From assembly GCF_002086485.1 (NCBI RefSeq), contig NZ_MVHF01000004.1, positions 62,001 to 126,000 on the forward strand: a stretch of DNA of 64,000 nucleotides, read 5' to 3'. Positions 16,027 to 26,474 of the stretch are shown piece by piece. Every line of letters begins with the position of its first letter. The first letter of the stretch is position 1. Made by a program: the position numbers and the translations under genes. The notes under the pieces were generated by a model. It ran no database searches, had not been told where the DNA came from, and saw nothing but the letters and a program-made list of their open reading frames with translations. Origin of the DNA: Mycobacterium aquaticum. Its GTDB lineage: Bacteria > Actinomycetota > Actinomycetes > Mycobacteriales > Mycobacteriaceae.

Positions 16027-19000
16027 GTGACCACGCCCGTCGGATCGATCAAGCTTGACCTGAAGATCGACGGGTCGGCGATACCGGCTGAGACGCTGCG
16101 CGAGATCCAGAGCGCGTTGGGGCCGGTGCTGGCGGACATCCAACGCCGGCTCGATGAGGTTGAGCGCGACTATCAGCAGCTGGCGCGGGAGGCCGAAAAG
16201 TCCGCTGCCAAGCAGGTCGCGGCGAATGAAGCCGTGGCCAAGTCGGTCGACGACGTGTCGAAAGCGACGGATCGTGCTGCGCCGGCGGCCAAGCGGCAGA
16301 AGGCGGCCAACGACGGGCTGGCGAACTCGACGCGCAGCGTGACTGAGGCGCAGAACGAGCTGAACGCCGCGATCGACATTTTCGGCCGCAAGTCGCCGCA
16401 GGCTGAGGCTGCGCAGAAGCGGCTGGCACGGGCGGAAGCGACACACACCACCGAGTTGCTGCGCGCGGCAGCGCAATCGAAAGCGTCGACGGACAGCCAG
16501 GTCCGCGACTACGCGCGGTTGGCGCGCGCCGCAGAGGAATCAGCAGCGCGCCAGGCCGCGGCCCAGGCGGCTGCCGGCGGCGGCGGTCGCGGTGGCGGCG
16601 GTGGTCGGGGCGGTGTGCAGTGGCACGGCGGACGCGGCGGATTCTTCACCAGCCCACTAGGTCTGAACACCATCGCGCTCGGCGCCAGCGGCCTTCCCGC
16701 GGCCGCGACGGCGGTCGTGAACCTCACTGGCGCCGTTCAACAGCTCATCCAAGTCGGCGGCCTGGTGCCCGGCATCATCGGCGGCATCGTGTCCTCCGTC
16801 GGCACCGCCAAGCTCGGTTTCCTGGGCCTGTCCGACGCGGTTACCACCGCGTGGGCCGCGGCGAAGTCTGGCGACCCGAAGGACCTCCTGAAAGCCGTCG
16901 AGGCGCAAAAGGACCTCGCCGACTCGGCGAAAGCGACCGTCAAGGCTATCGTGGCGGTCCAGCCGCAGGTCGAGCGTCTGCAACGGGACATCGTGCAGCA
17001 GAACATGTTCGACGGCATCGACCAGACATTCACCGACCTGGCCAACAAGACGATGCCGACCCTCGAGAAGGGGCTCGGAGGCGTCAGTAGGACGTGGAAC
17101 GCAACGTTCAAGGAACTCGGCCGCGTCGCTGGGCTCGACTCGACACAGTCGTTCCTGGACAAGATTTTCGGCAACACTGCAGAGGCGCAGACCCGGGCCA
17201 ACGCGGCGATCGAACCGCTGATCCACGGGATCGGCACGCTCACATCAGAGTCGAGCGATTTCCTACCGCGTCTCGCTGATGGGTTCAAGGGGCTCACCAC
17301 CCGGTTCGACAACTGGATCACCAAGTCGGTCGAAAACGGCAACCTCGACAAGTGGATCAACGAAGGTATCGACGCGGCCAGCCATCTCGGTGAGACGTTC
17401 CTGAGCATCGGCAAGATCCTCAACGACCTCACCACCGCGGCTGGCGGTGACGGCGGGTTCCTGAAATGGCTGGAGGATGCCACCACCAACCTGCACACAT
17501 TCCTGACCAGCACCGAGGGACAGACCAAGCTCACCGAGTTCTTCCGCGAGGGCAAAGAGCAGCTGGCGAAGTGGGGGGAGATCCTCAAGAACCTCGGCCC
17601 GATTCTGGGTGGCGTCTACGACGGGATGAAGCAGTGGGGTGATGTGCTGCTGCCGATACTCCAGGCCGTCACTGGCGTGTTGGCCGGCATGCCGGGCGGG
17701 ATCCAGGGTGTTGTGACGGCATTCCTGGCGTGGAAGACCATCACCGGCATCACCGACGTCATCGGCCATCTGACGAACATGGGCGGCCTGCTCGACGGAA
17801 TGCCGGGCAAGGCAAAGGGTTCGGCGACGGGGTTCGCCTCTGCGTTCAATCCCGTCACGCTGGGGCTCACTGCGCTGTTCACGACGATCACCATGCTGGT
17901 CGAGAAGATCAAGTCCGACAACGAGTACGTGAAGTTGCAGGGCGATCCGAACGTGCCGCAGGAGGTCAAGGACCAGGCCACCGTCCAGAAGTTCTACCCC
18001 GATCTGGGTCGGCTCCCCAACGCTTCCGATCCGGCCAACCTGGGCATGCCTGAGAAAGGGTCGCTGCTTTACGACCAGATGCTGCAGGACGTCAAGGACG
18101 GCAAGTTTCAGATCCCCGGCGTCGACCCCGCCAATGCGGACGCGACATTCGCGCAGATTGCGGAGCAAGCAGCCAACGCGCGGAAGAACACCGAGCTGCT
18201 GGCCAACGACATCAAGACGTTGCCCGATGGCCAGGTGGTGCTCAAAGAGGACACCCCCGAGGCGATCCAGCGGGTCAAGGACCTCGGCTACGAGGTGCAG
18301 AAGCTGCCGGACGGAAACGTCACCGTGCGGGTGGTGTTCCGGGATCCGAACGGCAACCCGATCGACCCGTCGCAGCTCCGTACCCCAGGCTTCATTCCGG
18401 CTTTCCCTGGTGACACCACGGTCCCGAAGGGCGGTCGCGCCGATGGTGGTGTGCTGCCTGGCTATTCGCCGGGCGTGGACAACATGCTGGTGCCGATGTC
18501 CGGCGGTGAGGGCGTCATCATCCCGGAGGCCATGCGTGCCCTGGGCCCGGCGTGGCTGTACAACCTGAACTCGTCGTTCCGCAATGGCATCTCGCGCAGC
18601 GGCTACGCCGACGGCGGTGTGGTCGGCGGAATGCCGGGACTGCCCGAGGACACCACCGTGCTGGGGCTGCTGACTCAGATACGGGATCTGTTGGCCGGCA
18701 AGGGCGGCACGGCCAGTAACCCTCTGGCGGCGACGGCCGCGAACACCAGCAACATGAGCACCGCGGTCGACAAGGCCGGGGCCACCGGCCAGCAGCTCGG
18801 CCCATTCGGCACTCCGATCAAGCCGCGTCACCGCGGCTATGAGGCAGCCGCGGCCGCGATTCAGGCGCTCGGCGGGGACCCAGAGAAGTGGCTGGGCGCC
18901 GACCCGGCGACGCTGACCGTGGCGCAGGGCGGCATCCTGCCGAACCCCATCATGACCGCTGCTGGCCTGCCGGGTGGTGGCGCGGACTTCGCGAAGTATG

Positions 19001-21549
19001 CGGCGGTGCTGGCGGCGTTCGCGAAGTCCGGCCAGCTCGGTGCCGACCTCACCGGTCTGGGACTCGACGCGAATGATCCTGTTGTAAAGGCGATCACGAC
19101 GGCGCGGAACAAGAAAAAGGGCGCGCTCGGCGGCGACGCGATCGCCGACCTGGTCACGCAGGTGGTCGGCGGCGGCGGATACACCGGCACACTCGACAGT
19201 TCGAACAGCAGCCTGATCAGCTCACTGCAGACGTTCCGCGACAAGCTGGCCAAGGGACCCGGCCGATCCACCAGCGCGCGGGGCGGCTACGCGAACGTTG
19301 CGGGCCTGACGGGTGTGCCCATGTCCGGGTTGCCCATGGACGCGGTCAGTGCTTTTGCTCAGCAGACGAGCGGCGGTCAGTACAGCTGGGGAGCTTCCGA
19401 TCTCGCCAAGGGCCTGTCCGATTGCTCCGGTGCGGTGTCCGATCTGGTGGAGCTGATCACGAAGGGCCAGGCTGGGCCCGAGCGATTGTTCTCCACGGCT
19501 GACGCCGCCAGCGTGCTCAAGTCGCTCGGTGCGACGCCCGGCCTGATCCCGGGCACTCTGCAGATCGGTTTCAACTCGGGGCACATGGCGGCGACCCTGC
19601 CCAACGGTGTGAACTTCGAGTCCGGCGGCGGTACGGGCCAGGGCGCAACATACGGCGGCAACGCAGCGGGCGCGGGTGACAAGCAGTTCACCGAACATTG
19701 GTCACTGCCGGTGAATGGCGCTGTGCCCATGGGTCTGTCAACTGCTGGGCTGGGTGGCGCGGGCGGTGTGGTGCCCGTGTACGTCACCAACTTCGACGGC
19801 AAGTTGACCGGCCTGGGCGGGTCGATCCTCGACGCGCTCGGCCAGGGCGGCGGCCAAGCAGCAGCCAACGTGACCGGCGATGCGATGAGCGCCGTCGCCG
19901 GCCTTGGCCAGGAACCGTGGAACACGAAGAACGCCACCTACGCTGAGCTGAACAAGCTGGTGCGGGAGCGTAACCCGCTCGCACTGGCGAAGGCGCTCGG
20001 CCTCAATGTGGAGGACTTCACCCGCCAGGGCGGCGACGGCGGCGACGTTATGAAGAACGACGGCCCGGCGTTCGACTCCACCGGGCGGGTGTTCTCCGAT
20101 ACGTCGTCGCTGCTGGACCGCACGTTCAGTAATCTCAACGCTCAACTGGTAGCCATGCGTGAGCAGTTGGTTGGCGTGATCGAGCAGACCAACAAGAAGC
20201 TCAACGACGAGGCGCTGGAGCCGATCGTCAAGACCGGTGTGCAGAACGCGCTCGAGGGTCTGAAAGACAGTGTGAGCGCGGCGATCGGCACCGCGATGGG
20301 CCAGGCCGCGGCCCCGCCAATCGCCGACGCTGTCAGGTCGGCCATCCCGAGCAACTCCACCGGCACGAGCCTGGCCGCCGACGCCGTCAACGGTGTGCAG
20401 GCCGCAGCCGGCAAGGCCACGGGCGGCCCGATCTGGGGCGGTGTGCCGGGCAAGGACTCGGTGCCCATCATGGCCATGCCCGGCGAGCACATGCTCACCG
20501 TCGACGACGTGAACGCGATGGGCGGTCACGCAGGTGTCTACGCGTTCCGCCGCGCGTTGCACAATGCCCCCGGGTTCGCCACGGGTGGCGGTGTCATCGT
20601 GAACGACACCGTGGGCGCGGAGTTCTTTGGGGTGTCCCAGGTCCCAATCCTCGGCGCGATCGTAAACCTGCTCGTGCGGGTGCTGCTGCAGGTGCTCGGT
20701 GTGCAGATCGAGGCCCGCGACACCCTCAACGAGATGACCGACGAATTCCGCAAGTTCCGTGGGGATTTCCAGGCATTCGACGCGTCGGGTCGCCTGCTCA
20801 ACGACACGAGCGCCTTGATGGACCGGTCGCAGTCGAGCGAGGAAATCGCTGCGCAGGAACGCATCCGGATCCTCAAGATCGTCATCCAGGCGCTGATCAA
20901 GTACATCATCGAAAAGGTCATCGTCCCGCTGAGCAAGGCGGTCGCCAACGCCGCCATCAACGCTGGCGCATCGGCCGCCGGCGCGGCGGTCAACAGTCAG
21001 GCCCCGGGCGCAGGCAGCGTGGTGTCGTCGCTGATTTCGTCGGCCGGTTCGGCTGGTGTGGACATCGCTGCCGAGGTCGGCACCGACTTCGCGTTGGCGA
21101 TCAGCGAGCAGCTGATCAACATCACTGCCGAGAGCCTGCAGTCATCGTTCCCCGGCGTGATGACCGGCATTTTCGGTGGCGCCATGATGGAGAACCTCAT
21201 CGCGGCGCCGATCAACGCGGCGCTGGCGATGCCGTTGGCGATGATCGGCGCACTCACCGGCGGACTGTCGGGATTGTTCGCACCGTTGGCCGCGATCGTC
21301 GGCGGCGCGTCGTTCGACAACGGCGGTGTCGCCAACGGGGTTGGCATGATGCCGAAGGCGACGATCCGACCTGAGCGGGTGCTGAACCCTGAGCAGACTG
21401 CCCTGTTCGCGCGCATGGTGTCGGCGCTCGAACGCAACGGCGGTGGTGGTCAGTCCGGCCAGACGTTGGTGCAGGCCCAGATTCACGTTGACGGCGGACC
21501 CGAAGCCGGCCGCCGCGTCCGCGACTCGCTACTGGAGTTGATGAGCTGA
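16027..21549 (+). CDS. Tape measure protein with embedded NlpC/P60-type peptidase
   Basis: At 1,840 residues it is the longest gene here and sets the tail length (roughly 250 nm by the usual proportion). Residues 1-180 are coiled-coil; hydrophobic segments follow near residues 215-300. The middle has Gly/Pro-rich repeats typical of actinophage tape measures (GYSPGVDNMLVPMSGGEGVI, AMPGEHMLTVDDVNAMGGH). Around residues 1115-1215 lies a cell-wall peptidase domain with Cys1133 in Asp-Cys-Ser-Gly and His1186 in Ser-Gly-His-Met, then an NFESGGGTG stretch. It probably helps cross the peptidoglycan during DNA injection. Hydrophobic Ala/Gly-rich segments occupy about residues 1620-1760. The GTG start follows TAGCTT by six bases. 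Confidence 0.92.
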   Translation: MTTPVGSIKLDLKIDGSAIPAETLREIQSALGPVLADIQRRLDEVERDYQQLAREAEKSAAKQVAANEAVAKSVDDVSKATDRAAPAAKRQKAANDGLANSTRSVTEAQNELNAAIDIFGRKSPQAEAAQKRLARAEATHTTELLRAAAQSKASTDSQVRDYARLARAAEESAARQAAAQAAAGGGGRGGGGGRGGVQWHGGRGGFFTSPLGLNTIALGASGLPAAATAVVNLTGAVQQLIQVGGLVPGIIGGIVSSVGTAKLGFLGLSDAVTTAWAAAKSGDPKDLLKAVEAQKDLADSAKATVKAIVAVQPQVERLQRDIVQQNMFDGIDQTFTDLANKTMPTLEKGLGGVSRTWNATFKELGRVAGLDSTQSFLDKIFGNTAEAQTRANAAIEPLIHGIGTLTSESSDFLPRLADGFKGLTTRFDNWITKSVENGNLDKWINEGIDAASHLGETFLSIGKILNDLTTAAGGDGGFLKWLEDATTNLHTFLTSTEGQTKLTEFFREGKEQLAKWGEILKNLGPILGGVYDGMKQWGDVLLPILQAVTGVLAGMPGGIQGVVTAFLAWKTITGITDVIGHLTNMGGLLDGMPGKAKGSATGFASAFNPVTLGLTALFTTITMLVEKIKSDNEYVKLQGDPNVPQEVKDQATVQKFYPDLGRLPNASDPANLGMPEKGSLLYDQMLQDVKDGKFQIPGVDPANADATFAQIAEQAANARKNTELLANDIKTLPDGQVVLKEDTPEAIQRVKDLGYEVQKLPDGNVTVRVVFRDPNGNPIDPSQLRTPGFIPAFPGDTTVPKGGRADGGVLPGYSPGVDNMLVPMSGGEGVIIPEAMRALGPAWLYNLNSSFRNGISRSGYADGGVVGGMPGLPEDTTVLGLLTQIRDLLAGKGGTASNPLAATAANTSNMSTAVDKAGATGQQLGPFGTPIKPRHRGYEAAAAAIQALGGDPEKWLGADPATLTVAQGGILPNPIMTAAGLPGGGADFAKYAAVLAAFAKSGQLGADLTGLGLDANDPVVKAITTARNKKKGALGGDAIADLVTQVVGGGGYTGTLDSSNSSLISSLQTFRDKLAKGPGRSTSARGGYANVAGLTGVPMSGLPMDAVSAFAQQTSGGQYSWGASDLAKGLSDCSGAVSDLVELITKGQAGPERLFSTADAASVLKSLGATPGLIPGTLQIGFNSGHMAATLPNGVNFESGGGTGQGATYGGNAAGAGDKQFTEHWSLPVNGAVPMGLSTAGLGGAGGVVPVYVTNFDGKLTGLGGSILDALGQGGGQAAANVTGDAMSAVAGLGQEPWNTKNATYAELNKLVRERNPLALAKALGLNVEDFTRQGGDGGDVMKNDGPAFDSTGRVFSDTSSLLDRTFSNLNAQLVAMREQLVGVIEQTNKKLNDEALEPIVKTGVQNALEGLKDSVSAAIGTAMGQAAAPPIADAVRSAIPSNSTGTSLAADAVNGVQAAAGKATGGPIWGGVPGKDSVPIMAMPGEHMLTVDDVNAMGGHAGVYAFRRALHNAPGFATGGGVIVNDTVGAEFFGVSQVPILGAIVNLLVRVLLQVLGVQIEARDTLNEMTDEFRKFRGDFQAFDASGRLLNDTSALMDRSQSSEEIAAQERIRILKIVIQALIKYIIEKVIVPLSKAVANAAINAGASAAGAAVNSQAPGAGSVVSSLISSAGSAGVDIAAEVGTDFALAISEQLINITAESLQSSFPGVMTGIFGGAMMENLIAAPINAALAMPLAMIGALTGGLSGLFAPLAAIVGGASFDNGGVANGVGMMPKATIRPERVLNPEQTALFARMVSALERNGGGGQSGQTLVQAQIHVDGGPEAGRRVRDSLLELMS

Positions 21550-23039
21550 TGGCCTACAGAGGATGGATCGGACTCAACGGTGTCGAGATCGCCAACACCT
21601 CACGGCTGATCGCCCACCTGGGCGCCGAGACACCGACCAGCGACGTCGGGATCTTCATCACCGACTCGGGGGCCACGTATCCCGGCGGGGACGTGTATCC
21701 CGATGATGACCTGAACCCCGGCGGCGGGCCGTGCGCGTTGGTCGAGTCCGTCGACTACCCGGGCATGTTCGAGATTCCCGACAGCTCTGTCGAGGTGTTG
21801 CCCGGGTTGCTGACGCCGCCCAACGGTGCTCGCCGCTACGGGCCCGGCCTGTTCGACGTCGACGGCACCTGCTGGGGGCCCGCGGCGATCTGTTCGTCAT
21901 GCTCCACCATGGTGGTCTACGACGACACCTGGCCAGGTCTGCGGGAGTTCCTGGGTGACACGGAGTATCGGCCTGAGTTGGCGCCGTGGTACACCACCCA
22001 ACTGCCGGAGTCGGGCGAGTTCGGCGGTGTGTGGCTGACACGCCTCGACGGCCTGGGCCCGACACCGGTGGAGCGGTCCATCACCCCGATGGCAGGGCCG
22101 GGCTCAGCGGCCGGACCGAGCCGCGACACAGCCCGCACGCTGACGTTCGAGGCGCTGCTGATCGCCTGCACCCACGCCGGCGTGGAGTACGGGCTGCAGT
22201 GGCTGTCGTGCCTACTGCGCGACACCACGGACAACACCACCAGCACGCTGCGGTACCTGGCAGCGTCACCGTCGCACTCCGCGGTCGACCCGGCCGGCCT
22301 GGTGCGTGAGGTGCACGGCGTTGTCCTGACGAAAGCCCCCACGATCGTCGAGGAGGTCAACACAGAGCCCCGCCAGCACCAACAGGCCACCCTCTACCGG
22401 ATCTCCTGGGAGATGACCGTTCTGAGCCCATACGCCTACCTGCCCGGCATCTCGGTGCCGGTGGATTGGGACGAGATCACCCGCCAGTCGATCAACTGGA
22501 TTCACGCCGCCGACTGCGAGAAGCCGGAGACGTGCGTCGACATGCCCGTCATGTTCTCCACCGACTGCGCACCGGAAGAGATCGCCGCGATCACCACGCC
22601 GCCACCGGTGTGCGGCGGCTGCCTGCCCGTCGGGGAGATCGACAAGTACAGCTTCCGCGTGCCCACGATGGATTACGCGTTCCGCTGCCGAGAGACCGTG
22701 GTGACGACGATCATCCGCAACACCGGCGAGACATCCCTGACGTTGCAGGCGTTCTGGCGCGAATGCGGCTCGGACATCCGCTGCGAGGACAACCGCTTTC
22801 CTCTGCAGATCTCCGGTCTGCCGGCCGGGGCGGAACTGGTGCTCGACGGCATCACCGGCCGGTATTGGGCGCACTACGACGAACGGACCCGCGCGGTGAT
22901 CGGCGTGGTCGGAACCCCGAACGGTGCGCCGTGGCGGCCGCCGGTGATCGACCGGGAAGGCTGCTGGGACTTCATCGTTCAGGCCCCCAGCACGGCTGAA
23001 TTCGAGGTCGACATGGTGCTGACCGACCGGGAGGCATAG
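21549..23039 (+). CDS. Minor tail protein (distal tail type)
   Basis: A 496-residue beta-rich protein coupled to the tape measure gene (TGATG overlap). It begins WIGLNGVEIANTSRL, a common opening for distal tail proteins that attach below the tape measure. It has many cysteines in the middle and C-terminal thirds (for example DCEKPETC, CGGCLP, WRECGSDIRCED), suggesting metal binding or disulfides. The C-terminal 150 residues look like a galectin-/distal-tail-type beta domain. Assignment to the distal tail protein family rests on position and opening motif. Confidence 0.7.
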   Translation: MAYRGWIGLNGVEIANTSRLIAHLGAETPTSDVGIFITDSGATYPGGDVYPDDDLNPGGGPCALVESVDYPGMFEIPDSSVEVLPGLLTPPNGARRYGPGLFDVDGTCWGPAAICSSCSTMVVYDDTWPGLREFLGDTEYRPELAPWYTTQLPESGEFGGVWLTRLDGLGPTPVERSITPMAGPGSAAGPSRDTARTLTFEALLIACTHAGVEYGLQWLSCLLRDTTDNTTSTLRYLAASPSHSAVDPAGLVREVHGVVLTKAPTIVEEVNTEPRQHQQATLYRISWEMTVLSPYAYLPGISVPVDWDEITRQSINWIHAADCEKPETCVDMPVMFSTDCAPEEIAAITTPPPVCGGCLPVGEIDKYSFRVPTMDYAFRCRETVVTTIIRNTGETSLTLQAFWRECGSDIRCEDNRFPLQISGLPAGAELVLDGITGRYWAHYDERTRAVIGVVGTPNGAPWRPPVIDREGCWDFIVQAPSTAEFEVDMVLTDREA

Positions 23040-23043
23040 AGCC

Positions 23044-24096
23044 GTGATCGTGTCGGATGAGCAGATCGTGTCGGTCCGCACCGCCAGCGGCAAGCAGCTC
23101 TACCAGTTCCTGTCCAGCGGCTACTCGCAGTTGAAGTGGACCCGGGAGCTGCGCGAAGTGTCGATCTGCAACCTGGGTGTTCCACCGAAGGCCGGCTATG
23201 TGCGGATCCCAGACATCACGCCCTGGATGCACTGGGTGGACGTGTGGGACGGTCAGGGCCGCGAACTCTATTGGTCCGGCCCGATCCAGTCCGCCGAGCA
23301 GGGTCGCGACTGGCTGGCCCTCTCGGCGCGCGACGCGAGCTCGCTGCTGGGCCGCACACGCTGCCCGCTGACGAAACGGTGGGACGCCGCCGACCCGGCC
23401 GAGGTCGCGCGGGAACTGTGGGACGCGGCGATCGACCACCACGGCCTGAACATCAAACCGATCTCGCGGCCCGACCCGCGTGGTGACCGGTTCGAATTCT
23501 CCTGCACCGCAGACACCGCGATGACCGACAACGTCATCAAGGACCTGACCGACCGCGGCCTGTACTGGTCGGTGGTGGCCGGCATTCCACTGCTCGGCCC
23601 GGCGAAGTTCGAAGCGGTCGCGACGCTGAGCGAGGACGACTTCGTTGACGGCGGACTGTCGGTGATCCGCGACGGCGCCAACACCTCGAACGATGTGCTG
23701 CTGCGCGCCGCGGACGCGGTGTCACGCGGCCGAGTCGAAATGGGTGGGCTGAGCCTGCAGAGCATCGTGAACATCGACTCGATGTTCGGGGTGTCCAACA
23801 CCGATCGGGAGGCATACAAGTACGCCCGTTACAACGGGGTCATCCGTGACGCCATCAAGGTGCCGCCGGGTGCGTCGCTGCACCGTGACACGCCAATCTC
23901 CATGCAACTGCTGGTGCCGTCGGTGCGGCTGAATGTGGAGGCGTACGGGCTGTTGTCGACCATGGAACTGGCTGGGGTGACGGTGAACTGCTCGTCGAGC
24001 GGCGTGACCGTCGGGATCGACCTGGAGTCGGTGAACGACGATCTGCCCGAGCTGGTGGAGCTTGACCAGCAGGCGCAGCGGGGACGTCAGCCGTGA
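23044..24096 (+). CDS. Minor tail protein, Gp37-like (tail-hub associated)
   Basis: A 350-residue protein with a GTG start five bases after the previous stop. The opening strands, GRELYWSGPIQSAEQGRDWL, ARDASSLLGRTRCP and the C-terminal SVRLNVEAYGLLSTMELAGV are typical of the Gp37-like minor tail family of actinophages, related in fold to baseplate-hub proteins. It should form part of the tail tip that contacts the cell. The stop overlaps the next GTG start. Confidence 0.72.
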   Translation: MIVSDEQIVSVRTASGKQLYQFLSSGYSQLKWTRELREVSICNLGVPPKAGYVRIPDITPWMHWVDVWDGQGRELYWSGPIQSAEQGRDWLALSARDASSLLGRTRCPLTKRWDAADPAEVARELWDAAIDHHGLNIKPISRPDPRGDRFEFSCTADTAMTDNVIKDLTDRGLYWSVVAGIPLLGPAKFEAVATLSEDDFVDGGLSVIRDGANTSNDVLLRAADAVSRGRVEMGGLSLQSIVNIDSMFGVSNTDREAYKYARYNGVIRDAIKVPPGASLHRDTPISMQLLVPSVRLNVEAYGLLSTMELAGVTVNCSSSGVTVGIDLESVNDDLPELVELDQQAQRGRQP

Positions 24097-26474
24097 GCGG
24101 CGTCGCGACCCTGCAGCGTCCGCCGCGCACCGATCAGGAATGGGCGCGGCAGATTTCGCGTCGGCTCGATGTGCTCGAGAACCCCCGGTCACTGCGGGTG
24201 TCGGACTGGGTGATCAATTCTGTCGACGGGAAACTGATCGCGACGCGGCCCGGTCAGTCCGTCGACCTGGACAACCCGGCGGGCCCGGTGTCGGTCGACC
24301 TGGGGAGCCTGCGCGGGTTCACGAGCACCGATCGCGAAGAGGTTATCAACGAGGCGAAAACGTCGGCGTGGCAGGAGCTTTACGAGAAGCTCACCGGCCA
24401 GCTGAACCCGGTTGACGCACTCAAAAGCTTGTCCGATTTCTTCCGTATCGAGCTCGGCGGCCCGATCAGCGCTGACCGGATCCCACTGATCCCGCTGACG
24501 CATATTCGCGACATCAACCGCAACCTGATCCTCGACGGCGGGTTCGACACCGGCGACACCCTGCTGGGCCTGCCTGACTGGACCCACGATGCCACCGACG
24601 GCCGAAGCAAGCCCGGCTGTGCCGTCACAACGGCCGACGGCACCTCACATGTCATCTACAGCAACGACATCCAGGTCGCCAAGGACGACAAGCTCAACCT
24701 GTCGGTGGCGGTGAAATGGGTTGGCCTGACGGCGTTGGCCGGCAGCGACGCGATCCGGCTCAACGTCGTCGCCTACGACGCGAGCGGCGTGATGATCGGC
24801 GGCGCCCCCACCATGGTGGCGTCGGTGGCCAGTCCGTCGGGTAACAGCGGCGGCACCAACGGGTGGGGCACGACGCTCAGCGGCACCTACACCGTGCCGG
24901 CCACCGCGGTGATCGTGACCGTTGAACTGACCGTGATGGCCACCGCCACTGCGGGCACAGTGAAGTTCGACGATGCCGAGTCCCGCAAGACCGGCAGCTT
25001 CCTGCAGGACTACGTCAAGGATCTGCCTGCCGATCTCCAGTCGTTGCTCGGATGGATCGAGGCCACCGTCAACGCCGGACTGGGCGCGCTCGGTATCCCC
25101 GCGATGGGCAGCCTGGCAGACAAACTGCTCGACTTCCAGGACGGGCTATCGGACCTACAGAACGCCGCCGAGGATGCGTTCGCCAACGCGCAAAACGCTC
25201 TCGACTCCCTGGCCGACAAACTCGGCATCTCCGATTGGGATGACTGGCTCACGAATCAGTGGGGCAACCTGCGTGACGCACTGGCCAACGCGCCCGCGAC
25301 GGTGATCGGGATGCTGGACATGACCCGCATCACGGGCCTGCCGGACCTCAACACCCAGGCCACCCAGCTAATCGAGATCATCGCCGGGCACGCTGTCACA
25401 CCGATCACTTCGGCGTTGCAGCAGGCCAAGGACTGGATTACTGGCACGGGCAGCAAGACACAGTTCCTCACCTTCGGTGGGCTTTTCGACCCCACGAAGC
25501 TCAATGGCCAGGTGCCGTCGAACGGCGTGGCCGGCATCGGCGGTGCGACGAGCATCGGTGACGCGCTTCAGCAGGCAGTCGATGCGGTCACCCAGGGAGC
25601 CGGTGGCTTGGGTGGCTCCGGGTTCAACTTTCTCGATGCGCTCGCGCAGTTGACCGGTCTGCGCCAAGCAACGGCGGGCGCGAACGCCGCAGTCCTCAAT
25701 GTGCAATCGCAACTGGCTGGCCTGGATCCGGCCGCGTCGTCGGAGATCATCAACTTCAGCGAGTATGTGAATGCCGGTGCCCCGCCGTCGATGTTCACCA
25801 AGGTCTTCGACCAGGGATCCGGCGGCATCGTCACCTCGGGCGGAAAGTTGGTGTGGTCGGGCAGCGCTGGCGATGAGCGCTACCTGTTCAACGGCGGCCC
25901 CCTGCAGACCGATCTGTTCGAGGTCAATGTCGTTCTGCCGACGGTCCCGTCGCACGGGTGGTTCGGCGCCGATGGCAACAACTTCATCTATCTCATCGGC
26001 CGATCCGACGCCGCCGGGAACAACATGTGTATCGCCGAAATCGGCTGGGACCGTGTGCGAATCATGTCGTACAACACCGGCACCACCACCGTGCTGGCCA
26101 CCGTCAATCAGTCCGACATAGTCACCGGCGGCTGCCGTGTGGCGTTCAAGGGCGGTAACGCCCTGCAGCCGCGCTACTTCCACGTCGCGGTCAACGACGA
26201 CATCGTCACCTCAGCCACCGACATCGCGCCGATCACCCAACTGGGCAGCAGCTTCCGGCTGTGCGGACTTGGCCTCAAGAAAGATTCCAGCTACGACACT
26301 GGCACCATCTCTGCCTGGTCCATGCTCGACGGTGGCGCATCGGCAGGGTCCGGCGTCGTTGCGGGTATGACCGCGGCGGGGCCCACCAACCTGATCATTT
26401 GGAAGGGCACCGCTGCTGAGTACGCTGCCATTCCGACGAAGAACCCCAACACGATCTACGCGGTGAAGAACTGA
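24093..26474 (+). CDS. Large minor tail protein with beta-sandwich domains
   Basis: A 793-residue protein. The N-terminus is an attachment helix (QEWARQISRRLDVLENPRS). A jelly-roll, carbohydrate-binding-like module follows at about residues 140-310 (NLILDGGFDTGD ... YTVPATAVIVTVELTVMATA). Next come long amphipathic helices (about residues 315-530) and a second jelly-roll-like module near residues 550-760. It ends in a short tail, NPNTIYAVKN, common in phage appendage proteins. A receptor-binding or fibre role is likely. It overlaps both neighbours. Confidence 0.68.
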   Translation: MSGVATLQRPPRTDQEWARQISRRLDVLENPRSLRVSDWVINSVDGKLIATRPGQSVDLDNPAGPVSVDLGSLRGFTSTDREEVINEAKTSAWQELYEKLTGQLNPVDALKSLSDFFRIELGGPISADRIPLIPLTHIRDINRNLILDGGFDTGDTLLGLPDWTHDATDGRSKPGCAVTTADGTSHVIYSNDIQVAKDDKLNLSVAVKWVGLTALAGSDAIRLNVVAYDASGVMIGGAPTMVASVASPSGNSGGTNGWGTTLSGTYTVPATAVIVTVELTVMATATAGTVKFDDAESRKTGSFLQDYVKDLPADLQSLLGWIEATVNAGLGALGIPAMGSLADKLLDFQDGLSDLQNAAEDAFANAQNALDSLADKLGISDWDDWLTNQWGNLRDALANAPATVIGMLDMTRITGLPDLNTQATQLIEIIAGHAVTPITSALQQAKDWITGTGSKTQFLTFGGLFDPTKLNGQVPSNGVAGIGGATSIGDALQQAVDAVTQGAGGLGGSGFNFLDALAQLTGLRQATAGANAAVLNVQSQLAGLDPAASSEIINFSEYVNAGAPPSMFTKVFDQGSGGIVTSGGKLVWSGSAGDERYLFNGGPLQTDLFEVNVVLPTVPSHGWFGADGNNFIYLIGRSDAAGNNMCIAEIGWDRVRIMSYNTGTTTVLATVNQSDIVTGGCRVAFKGGNALQPRYFHVAVNDDIVTSATDIAPITQLGSSFRLCGLGLKKDSSYDTGTISAWSMLDGGASAGSGVVAGMTAAGPTNLIIWKGTAAEYAAIPTKNPNTIYAVKN